Part shown: positions 1 through 10,878 of the stretch, in pieces
Numbering within the stretch: position 1 is the first letter of the stretch
How the letters are laid out: each line of letters begins with the position of its first letter
DNA from: Roseateles sp. XES5
GTDB lineage: Bacteria; Pseudomonadota; Alphaproteobacteria; Rhizobiales; Rhizobiaceae
Direction of reading: 5' to 3'
NCBI RefSeq assembly: GCF_020535545.1
Contig: NZ_CP084752.1
Span: forward strand, 434,001 to 498,000
Length of the DNA stretch: 64,000 nucleotides
Translations under genes and position numbers: made by a program
The notes under the pieces: model-generated
Seen by the model: the letters and a program-made list of their open reading frames with translations, nothing else
What the model was told of the DNA's origin: nothing
Database searches by the model: none

Positions 1-509
1 AAAATCACCTCCGCCTCGTCTATGGCGGCGGCACGAAGGGCATCATGGGCGCCGTCGCCAGCGGCGTGCTTTCGCATGGCGGCCGCGTGACCGGCATCAT
101 ACCGCAATTCCTCGTGGATATGGAGGCCACCCGTCATTCGCTGGGCCAGCTCAGCGAGTTGATCATCACGCCCGACATGCACGAGCGCAAACACAAGATG
201 TTCGACCGTGCCGACGCCTTCGTGGCGCTGCCGGGCGGCATCGGCACGCTGGAGGAAATCGTCGAGGTGATGACCTGGGCGCAGCTCGGCCGCCACCGCA
301 AGCCGATGGTCTTCGCCAATATCGGCGGCTTCTGGGACCCGATGCTCAAGCTCATCCGCCACATGGCCGACGAGGGCTTCATTCACACCGCCCATCTCGT
401 CCAGCCGCTGGTCATCGACGATCCGGAAGAGATCGTCGCCGCGCTGGTGGAGCACTGGGCCGGCCAGATCGATCGCGAGGGCGAAGCCGAGATCATCGCC
501 CGGCTGTGA
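1..509 (+). CDS. LOG family protein (TIGR00730), 5' truncated
   Basis: The reading frame is open from the first full codon at base 3, so the true start lies upstream of the window. The visible part begins with LVYGGG...GIMG and contains PGGIGTLEE, the nucleotide-binding signature of LOG proteins, formerly mislabelled lysine decarboxylases. Characterised members hydrolyse cytokinin riboside 5'-monophosphates or other nucleoside monophosphates to free base and ribose 5-phosphate. The C-terminus is complete and a strong terminator follows within 25 bases. The physiological substrate in this organism cannot be read from the sequence. Confidence 0.9.
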   Translation, partial: NHLRLVYGGGTKGIMGAVASGVLSHGGRVTGIIPQFLVDMEATRHSLGQLSELIITPDMHERKHKMFDRADAFVALPGGIGTLEEIVEVMTWAQLGRHRKPMVFANIGGFWDPMLKLIRHMADEGFIHTAHLVQPLVIDDPEEIVAALVEHWAGQIDREGEAEIIARL

Positions 510-530
510 GCCGGACCTGTTCGGGAAAAG

Positions 531-560
531 AAAAGCCGGAGGCTCGCCTCCGGCTTTTTT
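531..560. terminator. Rho-independent terminator, probably bidirectional
   Basis: A perfect 8-bp GC-rich stem (535-542 with 547-554, arms GCCGGAGG/CCTCCGGC, loop CTCG) is flanked by four A on the left and six T on the right. It can therefore end the plus-strand LOG transcript and the converging minus-strand rarD transcript. Confidence 0.9.
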
Positions 561-585
561 CGTTATTCGGCTGCGGCTTTCTGCG

Positions 586-1530
586 TCATTCGGCCGGCTT
601 CAGCTCGGCCGCCGCGACGCGCCGGGCGCGTGCCGTGCGCAGCATCGCGCCGGAATAGATGACCAGCGCCGCCCAGATGAAGGCGAAGGCGATGAGCTTC
701 GTCGTGCCGAAGGGTTCGCCGAAGGCGAAGACGGCGATGAGGAAGATCATGGTCGGCGCGATATACTGCATGATGCCGATGGTGGAGAGCCTGAGGAGTT
801 TCGCGCCATTGGCGTAGATCATCAGCGGAATGGCGGTGACGACGCCGCAGGCGAGCAGCCATAAGACGTCGGCCATGCCCGTATCGCCGAAATGGCCCTG
901 CCCCGAGGATTCCAGCCAGACGATATAGCCGAGCGCCGGCACGCTGAGCAGCAGCACTTCCAGGAAGAAGCCCTGGTTGGGCCCGATGGGCAGCGCCTTG
1001 CGGCAGAAGGCGTAGAAGCCCCAGGACATGCACAGGCTCAGCGAAACCCAGGGAAGGCCGCCGGCATCGTAGGCGAGAATGCCGACCGCGATGACGGCAA
1101 GGCCGATCGCCACCATCTGCGCGCGGTCGAGCTTTTCCTTCAGCAGCACGGCGCCGAGGAAGATCGAGAAGAGCGGATTGATGTAATAGCCGAGCGCCGT
1201 CTCGATGGCCCGGCCGGCGCCGATGGCCCAGACATAGATGCCCCAGTTGATGGTGATCAGGGTGGCCGTCAGCGTCGCCATGGCGATCATGCGCGGCGAG
1301 CGCAGCGCGACCTTCACCTCGGAGGTGCGGCCGAGCCAGATCAGCACGAGGCCGGCGAGCGGCACCGACCAGACGATACGGTGCGCCACCACTTCGGGCG
1401 CGGGAATATGCGCCACCGCCTTCATGAAGAAGGGCAGGAAGCCCCACAGCACATAGGCCGTCAGGGCGAAGGCGAAACCGCGCGGCGAATCGCCGGACTG
1501 GGGGCCGCTGGAGGAATTTGCGTCGGCCAT
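586..1530 (-). CDS. rarD: RarD, EamA-type DMT-superfamily transporter
   Basis: The 314-residue product begins MADANSS. After about 25 polar residues comes a run of about ten hydrophobic segments, starting AFALTAYVLWGFLPFFMKAV, the typical RarD opening. The family is annotated as chloramphenicol-sensitive protein; its members are inner-membrane permeases of the drug/metabolite superfamily with poorly defined substrates. The frame is open a further 85 codons upstream, but that part is low-complexity Arg/Gly sequence, so the ATG at 1530 was preferred. It converges on the LOG gene and shares its terminator. Confidence 0.88.
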   Translation of the reverse strand: MADANSSSGPQSGDSPRGFAFALTAYVLWGFLPFFMKAVAHIPAPEVVAHRIVWSVPLAGLVLIWLGRTSEVKVALRSPRMIAMATLTATLITINWGIYVWAIGAGRAIETALGYYINPLFSIFLGAVLLKEKLDRAQMVAIGLAVIAVGILAYDAGGLPWVSLSLCMSWGFYAFCRKALPIGPNQGFFLEVLLLSVPALGYIVWLESSGQGHFGDTGMADVLWLLACGVVTAIPLMIYANGAKLLRLSTIGIMQYIAPTMIFLIAVFAFGEPFGTTKLIAFAFIWAALVIYSGAMLRTARARRVAAAELKPAE

Positions 1531-1667
1531 GGTGTCATTTCCCGTCGATGTCTCGGATTTTCCGACGAAATACTCCAACGGCCGTGAATGCACCAATTCA
1601 TTCCGGTGAAGGGATGAATGAGCGGGGTTGAACCTTGCCGCCTTGTAGCGGCCTGAAACTTGCCGCC

Positions 1668-3284
1668 CTATTCCGCCGCCACCCGCCCGGCCTCGCCACG
1701 GTTCTTCAGGAGCTTGTAGACGATCGAATCCATCAGCGCCTGGAAGGAGGCGTCGATGATATTGTCGGACACGCCGACCGTCCACCAGCGGGCGCCCGAG
1801 GCATCCGTGGATTCGATGAGCACGCGGGTGATGGCCTCGGTGCCGCCGTTGAGGATACGCACCTTGTAGTCCGCCAGTTCCAGGTCGGCGATCTCGGCCT
1901 GGTACTTGCCGAGGTCCTTGCGCAGCGCAAGATCGAGCGCGTTGACCGGACCGTGGCCCTCGGCCACCGACATCATCGTCTCGCCGTCGACCACCACCTT
2001 CACCACGGCTTCCGACACCGTCTTGAGCTGGCCGTTGACGTCGTAGCGGCGCTCGACCATCACGCGGAAACTGTCGACATGGAAGAAGTCCGGCACTGTG
2101 CCGAGCGTGCGGTAGGCGAGCAGCGCGAAGCTCGCATCCGCGCCCTCATAGGCATAGCCCGTCGCCTCGCGCTCCTTGACGATCTGGATCAACCGGTCGA
2201 GCTTCGGATCGTCCTTGGCGACGGTGATGCCGCGCAGCTTCAGCGCATTGATGAAATTCGCCTTGCCGCCCTGGTCCGAGACCATGACCTTGCGCAGGTT
2301 GCCGACGCTTTCCGGCGTGACATGCTCGTAGGTGCGCGGATCCTTGAGAAGGGCCGAGGCGTGGATGCCGGCCTTGGTGGCGAAGGCGGAGGCGCCGACA
2401 TAGGGCGCCTGATGGTCGGGCGAACGGTTCAGGAGTTCGTCGAATGTATGCGCGAGCTTGGTGAGGCCGGTCAGCCGATCGGCGTCGATGCCGATCTCGA
2501 AGCGCGCATTATAGGCTTCCTTCAGCGCCAGCGTCGGGATGAGCGTGACGAGATTGGCGTTGCCGCAGCGTTCGCCGATGCCGTTCAGCGTGCCCTGGAT
2601 CTGGCGCACGCCCGCCTCGACGGCGGCCAGCGAATTGGCGACGGCCTGGCCGGTGTCGTTATGGGCATGGATGCCGAGATGGTCGCCCGGCACGCCGGCC
2701 GCGATCACCGCCCGCACGATCGCCTGCACTTCCAGGGGCTGCGTGCCGCCATTGGTGTCGCACAGCACCACCCAGCGCGCGCCGGCGGCATGGGCCGTGG
2801 TGGCGCAGGCCAGCGCATAATCCGGATTGGCCTTGTAGCCGTCGAAGAAATGCTCGCAGTCGACCATCGCCTCGCGGCCGGAGGCGACGACCGCCTTGAC
2901 GGATTCGGCGATGCTTTCGAGATTCTCCTCGTTGGAACAGCCGAGCGCGACGCGCACGTGATAGTCCCAGCTCTTGGCGACGAGACAGATCGCATCGCTC
3001 CTGGAATCGAGCAGCGCGGCAAGGCCGGGATCGTTGGAGGCGGAAACGCCGGCGCGCTTCGTCATGCCGAAGGCGGTGAACCTGGCGCGGCCGGTGCGTT
3101 TCTTCGAGAAGAAGGCCGTATCCGTCGGATTGGCGCCGGGATAGCCGCCCTCGACATAGTCCATGCCGAAGTCGTCCAGCATGCCGGCAATGGCGATCTT
3201 GTCCTCGACGGAAAAGTCGATGCCGGGGGTCTGCTGGCCGTCGCGCAGCGTGGTGTCGAAAAGGTAGATACGGTCTTTCGTCAT
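1668..3284 (-). CDS. cimA: Citramalate synthase
   Basis: The 538-residue protein opens with YLFDTTLRDGQQTPG, the HMGL-like/isopropylmalate synthase catalytic signature, and has HAHNDTGQAVANSL at the metal-binding second motif. The last third matches the LeuA-type allosteric dimer domain. CimA condenses pyruvate and acetyl-CoA to (R)-citramalate, giving a threonine-independent route to 2-oxobutanoate and isoleucine. Length and the DTTLRDGQQ start fit CimA better than 2-isopropylmalate synthase, though substrate choice cannot be proved. A good Shine-Dalgarno (GGGAGGG) sits seven bases before the ATG. The gene follows pip on the same strand after a palindromic repeat. Confidence 0.88.
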   Translation of the reverse strand: MTKDRIYLFDTTLRDGQQTPGIDFSVEDKIAIAGMLDDFGMDYVEGGYPGANPTDTAFFSKKRTGRARFTAFGMTKRAGVSASNDPGLAALLDSRSDAICLVAKSWDYHVRVALGCSNEENLESIAESVKAVVASGREAMVDCEHFFDGYKANPDYALACATTAHAAGARWVVLCDTNGGTQPLEVQAIVRAVIAAGVPGDHLGIHAHNDTGQAVANSLAAVEAGVRQIQGTLNGIGERCGNANLVTLIPTLALKEAYNARFEIGIDADRLTGLTKLAHTFDELLNRSPDHQAPYVGASAFATKAGIHASALLKDPRTYEHVTPESVGNLRKVMVSDQGGKANFINALKLRGITVAKDDPKLDRLIQIVKEREATGYAYEGADASFALLAYRTLGTVPDFFHVDSFRVMVERRYDVNGQLKTVSEAVVKVVVDGETMMSVAEGHGPVNALDLALRKDLGKYQAEIADLELADYKVRILNGGTEAITRVLIESTDASGARWWTVGVSDNIIDASFQALMDSIVYKLLKNRGEAGRVAAE

Positions 3285-3321
3285 CTGTTCCCTCCCTGGG
3301 AACGGTCCTTATGCTTCCAAT

Positions 3322-3378
3322 CGCCCCTCGTCCGGCTGTGGCCGCCTCTCCCCGCCTGCGGGGAAAGAATGAGGGGCG
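3322..3378. repeat. Short palindromic intergenic repeat (RIME/REP-like)
   Basis: The outer arms CGCCCCTC (3322-3329) and GAGGGGCG (3371-3378) enclose an inner hairpin CCCCGC-CT-GCGGGG (3350-3363). GC-rich palindromic mosaics of this kind are common between genes in Rhizobiaceae. It lies in the 99-base gap between pip and cimA and could affect transcript processing or termination. Confidence 0.6.
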
Positions 3379-3383
3379 CTCCT

Positions 3384-4819
<1,436 letters not shown>

Positions 4820-4830
4820 GACATGCTCCT

Positions 4831-4950
4831 TCAGCGATACGAGGAATAGACGACGACGGCGATCACCACGGCGGTGATGAGGACCAGCTTGCCGGCGATG
4901 AGATAGAGCCACTTGCGGGGAAAGCCGAGGTCCGGCCGGGGATCGCTCAT
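4831..4950 (-). CDS. 39-residue single-pass membrane peptide
   Basis: This short gene, starting MSDPRPDLGF, has one hydrophobic segment at about residues 15-35 (LYLIAGKLVLITAVVIAVVV) and ends SSYR. Its ATG overlaps the stop of the upstream GFA gene in an ATGA, and it ends 11 bases before the next GFA start, so the reading frame fits exactly between two coupled genes. Start context, spacing and a clear membrane segment support it as real despite its size. No family is recognised. It may anchor or modulate a GFA partner, which is inference from position only. Confidence 0.7.
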   Translation of the reverse strand: MSDPRPDLGFPRKWLYLIAGKLVLITAVVIAVVVYSSYR

Positions 4951-5444
4951 GGCGCGTCCTCCGGTGGCCAGTGGTCGGTGTCGTAATCGGGGTGCTGGCG
5001 GTTCGAGTCGCGGATCGTCACATGGCGCGCCTCGCCGCCCTCGCCCTCGTTGCTCTCGTGCTCGGGCAGCTTCGGCAGTTGCGGGAACCAGACGACCCGC
5101 GCCTCGACCCCCGTCTGGGCGATGGGCCTGATATCGTCGGGGTCGTCGAGCGAGCCGAGCGTCACATTGATATGGTCGGCGGCAAGCGCATCGTAGAACA
5201 GCGGCGTGCCGCAGGCGGCGCAGAAGCCGCGGCGCACGATCTCGGAGGACTGGAACCAGCCCGGCGTGCCGCGGGTGATGGAAAAGCGGGCGCGCGGCGC
5301 ATTGGCGAGCGGCAGGAAATAGTTGCCGGCCGCCTTCTGGCACATGCGGCAATGGCACAGATGCGGATCGCTGAGCGTGCCTTCCACGCGGTAGCGCACC
5401 GCGCCGCACTGGCAGCCGCCGGTATAGATGCGCGAGATGCTCAT
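4947..5444 (-). CDS. GFA family protein (second copy)
   Basis: The 165-residue protein has the same cysteine pattern as its neighbours: GGCQCGAVRY, CHCRMCQK and CAACGTPL. It differs by a Glu-rich insertion near residue 130 (EHESNEGEGGE) before the tail QHPDYDTDHWPPE. The chosen start, MSISRIY, overlaps the preceding GFA stop by ATGA; an in-frame extension of 53 codons upstream is Arg/Gly-rich shadow sequence. Function is unassigned beyond zinc binding; glutathione-adduct chemistry is the family's suggested role. Confidence 0.88.
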   Translation of the reverse strand: MSISRIYTGGCQCGAVRYRVEGTLSDPHLCHCRMCQKAAGNYFLPLANAPRARFSITRGTPGWFQSSEIVRRGFCAACGTPLFYDALAADHINVTLGSLDDPDDIRPIAQTGVEARVVWFPQLPKLPEHESNEGEGGEARHVTIRDSNRQHPDYDTDHWPPEDAP

Positions 5445-5923
5445 GGCGTGCGCTCCGGCGGCCATATGTCCGTGTCGTGGTCGGGATGCTGGTAGGAGAC
5501 GAGATCGGCCAGGAAGGACGCGGCCTCCTGGTCGGCCATGGTATCCTCGCCCGGCAGGCCGGGGATCGCATCGACATAGGGCAGCTTCGCCTCGATGCCC
5601 CACTGGATGCGGGGCGCGATCTCGGCCGGGTCGTCGAAGGCGGCGATGGTCAGCGCCACGCCATCCGGCGCCTCATAGGTCAGCGGCGTGCCGCAATCGC
5701 CGCAGAAGCCGCGATAGCCGTGGTTGGAGGAGCGGAAGCGCTTCGGCGCGCCGCGCGTCCAGGTGAGCCTTGCCGCGCCGACGGAGACGAGCGGCAGGTA
5801 GAAATTGCCGCTCGCCTTCTGGCACATGCGGCAATGGCAGACCGAGGCGTCGCCCAGCGCGCCCTCGACATGGAAGCGCACCGCGCCGCACTGGCAGCCG
5901 CCGGTATAGAAGGGCGTGGTCAT
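5441..5923 (-). CDS. GFA family protein (first copy)
   Basis: The 160-residue protein carries GGCQCGAVRF, CHCRMCQK and CGDCGTPL and ends QHPDHDTDIWPPE. With the next two copies it forms three tandem paralogues that have diverged in the middle but keep the cysteine set and the HPD-T-WP tail. Its ATG (5923) overlaps the vapC stop (5920-5922), so translation is probably coupled to the toxin-antitoxin transcript. Confidence 0.88.
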   Translation of the reverse strand: MTTPFYTGGCQCGAVRFHVEGALGDASVCHCRMCQKASGNFYLPLVSVGAARLTWTRGAPKRFRSSNHGYRGFCGDCGTPLTYEAPDGVALTIAAFDDPAEIAPRIQWGIEAKLPYVDAIPGLPGEDTMADQEAASFLADLVSYQHPDHDTDIWPPERTP

Positions 5924-6336
5924 GGCGCATCCTCCAGCCAGTTCTCCACCTTGAGGCCCTCGACGCGGGAGAATTCGCGAACATTGGCGGTGACGAGCGT
6001 CAGGTCGAGCGAAAGGGCATGGGCGGCGATGAAAAGATCGGTGGCACCGATCGGCTGCCCCTTCTTCTCCAGCGTGCTGCGCGCCTGCGCATAGGCGAAG
6101 GACACGGGCGCATCGTAGGAGAGTATTTCCATCTCCCCCAGCACGGCCTCCACGCGGCGCGCGAGCGCGACGGCTCCGCTCTTGCGCAAGCCATAACGAA
6201 GCTCGGACGCAACGATGGCGCTGGTGCACAGCGCATCGTCGTCGAGCGAGGAGACTCGGCGGGCGGCCAAACCATCGGGATTGCGGACCATGTCCGAGAT
6301 GACGTTGGTATCGAGCATGTAGCGGAACGCGGTCAC
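5920..6336 (-). CDS. vapC: VapC-type PIN-domain toxin
   Basis: The 138-residue PIN-domain ribonuclease has the expected acidic residues: Asp9 in MLDTNVIS, Glu45 in SELRYGL and Asp99 in GATDLFIAAHA, which bind Mg2+ or Mn2+. VapC toxins cleave specific RNAs, often initiator or other tRNAs, when released from VapB. The start overlaps the vapB stop by ATGA. All catalytic acids are present and no frameshift is seen, so it should be active. Confidence 0.9.
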   Translation of the reverse strand: MTAFRYMLDTNVISDMVRNPDGLAARRVSSLDDDALCTSAIVASELRYGLRKSGAVALARRVEAVLGEMEILSYDAPVSFAYAQARSTLEKKGQPIGATDLFIAAHALSLDLTLVTANVREFSRVEGLKVENWLEDAP

Positions 6337-6605
6337 AGGTCGACATCCTCCGGTGGCGGCTGCCGCTCGTCCAGGTCCGGAAAGTCACCCTCCCAGGGCT
6401 CGAACGTCGCCAGCAGGGCGGCGAGCCCCATCTTCCGGTGCTTCGGCTCGATGATGAGGCGGTCGCCCTCCTTCCGCATGACGGCTTCGTTTCCCGGGAG
6501 TTCGAACTCCACGGGAATGCGGACGGCCTGGTTGCGGCCGTTGCGGAAGAGTTTCACCTCCCGCTCCTGCACCGCCTCGGGCATTTCCTTCGCTCTCGCA
6601 TTCAT
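6333..6605 (-). CDS. vapB: VapB-type antitoxin
   Basis: The 90-residue protein contains VKLFRNGRNQAVRIPVEFEL, the swapped-hairpin AbrB/MazE-like DNA-binding fold used by VapB antitoxins. The acidic Trp-containing C-terminus (EPWEGDFPDLDE) is the likely toxin-neutralising tail. It is the first gene of a seven-gene minus-strand run. A perfect palindrome in its promoter region is the expected autoregulatory operator. Confidence 0.88.
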   Translation of the reverse strand: MNARAKEMPEAVQEREVKLFRNGRNQAVRIPVEFELPGNEAVMRKEGDRLIIEPKHRKMGLAALLATFEPWEGDFPDLDERQPPPEDVDL

Positions 6606-6622
6606 GGCAAACCTCCATTCAC

Positions 6623-6666
6623 GATGGCCTATGCCGAAGCATAGGCCATCCCTTGACCGGGGACAA
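6623..6666 (-). promoter_or_regulatory. vapBC promoter with palindromic operator
   Basis: A perfect 11-bp inverted repeat, GATGGCCTATG-CCGAAG-CATAGGCCATC, spans 6623-6650. Reading the minus strand, TTGTCC (6661-6666) and TATGCT (6638-6643) are separated by 17 bases, a good sigma70 layout with the -10 hexamer inside the palindrome. Binding of VapBC here would block RNA polymerase. The -35 begins only three bases after the cysS stop codon. Confidence 0.75.
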
Positions 6667-6668
6667 CG

Positions 6669-8102
<1,434 letters not shown>

Positions 8103-8559
8103 AGGAATCTCCCAAAATGCGTGCACCCGGCTGGCCGGGTCGTTGTCATCCGGGGATTTTGGGGGACGAAAACGGCCGGGCCAGCGCGTGCGCTAGCGAA
8201 TAATGCTCCGGCGAATGCAGAGTACCGTTTTCATGGCCTGCTTTATCGCGCCGCGCGGGGCCGTGGTCAAGCGGGCGGGCGCCTGCGCGCGCGAAAATCG
8301 TGACGGTGCGGACTGTTACCCCGGAGACAGGCGCCGCATCCGCATCGTGCAAGAAGGAGCGGCGGATGACGGCAAGCAAGATGTGCACCGGTCACAATTG
8401 GTGATCGTCAAATCCCGCAATTCGACCCTTCGCCGCAGAGCGATCAAAATTTGAGCAGAATTTGGCCGAAAGGCGTCTGTAAACGCATAGCTCATTGGGG
8501 GTGGCAACCGGGGGAATCAGACGGGGCCGCTCAATGAAAGACACTTCAGGAGAGTGACA
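8103..8559. other. Intergenic region between cysS and a small plus-strand gene
   Basis: These 457 bases hold the divergent promoters of cysS and the 61-residue gene. Short open frames exist on both strands but have no ribosome binding site or family signature. Composition drops in GC toward 8400-8480. No convincing sigma70 promoter, riboswitch or RNA gene was recognised. Confidence 0.5.
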
Positions 8560-8745
8560 ATGCCCACCGCAAAGAAACAGCCGCAGCAGCAGCCTGCCGC
8601 CGCCAACGAAAACCTTCAGGCCCGCTACAAGCCGCTCGGCCTGCGCGCCGTCGTGGCCGCGACCCAGTGCAAGCCCGAGATCAAGGCCGCCGACACGCGC
8701 CGCAAGCGCGACATCCCGGCCGTGCTTCAGTCTCTCTACGAATAG
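8560..8745 (+). CDS. Small conserved hypothetical protein, 61 residues
   Basis: A strong Shine-Dalgarno, AGGAGAG (8548-8554), lies five bases before the ATG at 8560. The basic product opens MPTAKKQPQQQP and continues with a Gln/Ala-rich N-terminus and a Lys/Arg-rich middle (KPEIKAADTRRKRD), ending LQSLYE. It has no membrane segment. Similar short proteins of unknown function occur in Rhizobiaceae as far as I recall. It ends one base before the stop codon of the convergent SRAP gene. Confidence 0.7.
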   Translation: MPTAKKQPQQQPAAANENLQARYKPLGLRAVVAATQCKPEIKAADTRRKRDIPAVLQSLYE

Positions 8746-8746
8746 G

Positions 8747-9523
8747 CTAGAAAAGCGAAAGCTGATCGGAGGAAGGGGGCGCGTCAGCGCCCTTGTTCTT
8801 TTTCGGCGGCGCCTCCTCGGCGCGTTCTTCCACCGCCTTCAGGATCTCCGGCCCCATATTGGCGACCTTGTTGACCCTGTCGGAAACGGGGATCGCCTCG
8901 AAGAAGCCGTCGTCGATGGGCCTCATCAGGTCCGTCACGTCGCGCGGCTCCTGCGTCTTGCAATCGAGCCAGCGCGAAAAATCCTGCTGGCGGATGACGA
9001 CCGGCATGCGGTCGTGGATGCGGGAAATGTCGTTGTTGGCGGCCGTGGTCAGAATGGCGCCGGTATCGACCTCGGACCCGTCCGCCGAGGACCAGGTCTC
9101 CATCAGCCCGGCAAAGGCGACAATCTCGCCCTTCTTCGGGCGAATGAAATAGGCCTGCGCCTTGCCACCCTTTTCCTCCGTCCGCCGCCATTCGAAGAAG
9201 CCGGAGGCCGGCACGAGGATGCGCCGGTGGCGCATGGCGGCGCGGAAGGAGGCCTTCTCGATCGCCGTTTCGGCGCGGGCATTGATGAGCAGCGGAAAAT
9301 CGCGCGGATCCTTCACCCAGCCCGGCATGAAGCCCCAGCGCACCAGCATGGCCCTGCGCTCCGGCAGGTTGCTGCCCGGCGCCTGCTTCTCGCCGGCGAC
9401 GACGATGAGGATGGGCTGCGTCGGGGCGATATTGTAGCGCGCCGGCGGATCCTCCATGTTCACGACATCGAGGAACTCGCGCAGGAGATCGGCCTTGGCC
9501 AGCAATGCGAAGCGTCCACACAT
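8747..9523 (-). CDS. SOS response-associated peptidase (SRAP/YedK/HMCES family)
   Basis: The 258-residue protein starts MCGRFAL, so Met removal exposes catalytic Cys2, and has RYNIAPTQP, SGFFEW and IHDRMPVVI, the Asn, Glu and His active-site blocks. Family members form a stable thiazolidine crosslink with abasic sites in single-stranded DNA, shielding them during replication. The C-terminal 30 residues are Lys/Glu-rich and probably disordered. It is convergent with the 61-residue gene, with essentially no gap. Confidence 0.92.
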   Translation of the reverse strand: MCGRFALLAKADLLREFLDVVNMEDPPARYNIAPTQPILIVVAGEKQAPGSNLPERRAMLVRWGFMPGWVKDPRDFPLLINARAETAIEKASFRAAMRHRRILVPASGFFEWRRTEEKGGKAQAYFIRPKKGEIVAFAGLMETWSSADGSEVDTGAILTTAANNDISRIHDRMPVVIRQQDFSRWLDCKTQEPRDVTDLMRPIDDGFFEAIPVSDRVNKVANMGPEILKAVEERAEEAPPKKNKGADAPPSSDQLSLF

Positions 9524-9583
9524 GGCGTCGTCATCGCACTTTGCCTATAAGGGGTCAATGAAGCGCAACCGAACCGGACCGCG

Positions 9584-10018
9584 ATGAAGAAATCGAAGAC
9601 GCCCCAGCCCGCCTCCTCCGCCATTCTCGAGCGCGACGGGCGCTACCTGCTCGTGCTGCGCAGCAAGCCGCCGTCGGATGCGATGTATGCCTTTCCCGGC
9701 GGGCGCGGCGAAGAGGGCGAGACACCGGCGCAGACGGCGCTGCGCGAACTGGAGGAAGAAACCGGCATTCGCGGGGAAAAGCCGCTGCTCTTTGCCACCT
9801 ATCACCTGTCCGGCCGCGAGGACGGCCCCGGCAGCCCCTCCTTTCTTCTTTCCGTCTTCAAGGTGAAGGCCGACGCGACGGCCGTCGCGGTCGCCGCCGA
9901 CGATGCGGCGGGCCTCGGCTGGTTCACCGCGGCGGAAATCGAGAAGCTGCCGGCGCCCGACAGCGTGCGCGAATGCATCGTGCGGCTGGAGACCGAACGT
10001 CTCGGGCGCAGCGCATGA
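9584..10018 (+). CDS. NUDIX hydrolase
   Basis: The 144-residue protein contains a perfect Nudix box at residues 40-62 (GRGEEGE...RELEEETGI), which binds Mg2+ and cleaves nucleoside diphosphates linked to another moiety. The preceding AFPGG resembles MutT/ADP-ribose pyrophosphatase subgroups, but the substrate is undetermined. Its TGA overlaps the ATG of the following DUF2385 gene, indicating an operon. Confidence 0.9.
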   Translation: MKKSKTPQPASSAILERDGRYLLVLRSKPPSDAMYAFPGGRGEEGETPAQTALRELEEETGIRGEKPLLFATYHLSGREDGPGSPSFLLSVFKVKADATAVAVAADDAAGLGWFTAAEIEKLPAPDSVRECIVRLETERLGRSA

Positions 10019-10500
10019 GGCTTGCCCGTCTCGCCCTTCTCTGCGGCCTTGCCCTTTCGGCTCCCGCGCTTTTCGGCCCCGCACTTTCCGGTCTTGCCCT
10101 TTCCGGCCCGGCCCTTGCCCAGGAGGCGAAGGGCGACAAGGCGAAGGGCGACAAGGCAAAGGAAGAGGCCGCCACGCCAGCCGTCGAGGCCAAGCCCGCC
10201 CCCTATGACGAGCGGCTGGAACGGCTCTCGGAAATCCTCGGCGCGGTGCATTACCTGCGCAATCTGTGCACCGGCAAGCCGGAGGACAACTGGCGCGCCT
10301 CCATGCAGCGCCTGATCGAGCTCGAGGCGGCGAACGAGCCGAAGCGGCAGGAAAAGCTGACGGCCGCGTTCAACCGTGGATACCGCTCCTTTGCAGCGAT
10401 CTATACGGCTTGCACCGACTCGGCGGTTGTCGCAGAAGAGAGATACCGTAACGAAGGTGCAACACTCGCTACGGAAATTACCGCGAGATTTGGAAATTAG
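10015..10500 (+). CDS. TIGR02301/DUF2385 family secreted protein
   Basis: The 161-residue product has a long signal peptide made of near-repeats (ALSAPALFGPALSGLALSGPALA) with likely cleavage at ALA-QE, then a Lys-rich linker in which GDKAK is repeated. The conserved core follows: YDERLERLSEILGAVHYLRNLC and YTACTDSAV, with two cysteines. The family is confined to alphaproteobacteria and has no known function. The start is fixed by the ATGA overlap with the NUDIX gene. Confidence 0.8.
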   Translation: MRLARLALLCGLALSAPALFGPALSGLALSGPALAQEAKGDKAKGDKAKEEAATPAVEAKPAPYDERLERLSEILGAVHYLRNLCTGKPEDNWRASMQRLIELEAANEPKRQEKLTAAFNRGYRSFAAIYTACTDSAVVAEERYRNEGATLATEITARFGN

Positions 10501-10583
10501 CGTTTAATTAACCTGTTTTCGCAGCAGCCAGTGCCGTTTTGGGAAAAGGCTGCTAAGCTCGTTAACAGTGCAGTAAGAACTGA

Positions 10584-10862
10584 ATGCCGCGCATGGACCG
10601 ATTGATGGAACCTACTCTCAACGATATCGACGAGATGATCGTGCACGAGAAGATGCAGGCCGCTCTGGAATACCAGAACGAGGCCTGGGCCGACGGCATG
10701 GCGGATGGCATCGAGCCCGAGATCATCGCCGATGCCGCAATCGCGCTTGCGCTGCGCGAAACGATTCGCGTCCAGGGCGAACGCGGCGCCGAAGCGCTGC
10801 TCGATTCGCTGCGCGAGCGCCTGCTGGCTGGAGAATTTTCTCCCGGCCGCATCCTGCAATAG
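10584..10862 (+). CDS. Conserved hypothetical protein, 92 residues
   Basis: The acidic soluble protein is rich in Glu, Ala and Ile (EPTLNDIDEMIVHEKMQAAL) with predicted helices throughout and no signal peptide or membrane segment. ATGs at 10584, 10593 and 10608 could each start it, and none has a strong ribosome binding site. It lies 16 bases before the next secreted-protein gene, so co-transcription is likely. No family is recognised. Confidence 0.6.
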   Translation: MPRMDRLMEPTLNDIDEMIVHEKMQAALEYQNEAWADGMADGIEPEIIADAAIALALRETIRVQGERGAEALLDSLRERLLAGEFSPGRILQ

Positions 10863-10878
10863 GCTGGAAAGACAGGTC

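Noticed and set aside
8146..8454. Small genes between cysS and the 61-residue gene
   Set aside because: Frames on both strands lack ribosome binding sites, are shadowed by each other and show no conserved pattern.
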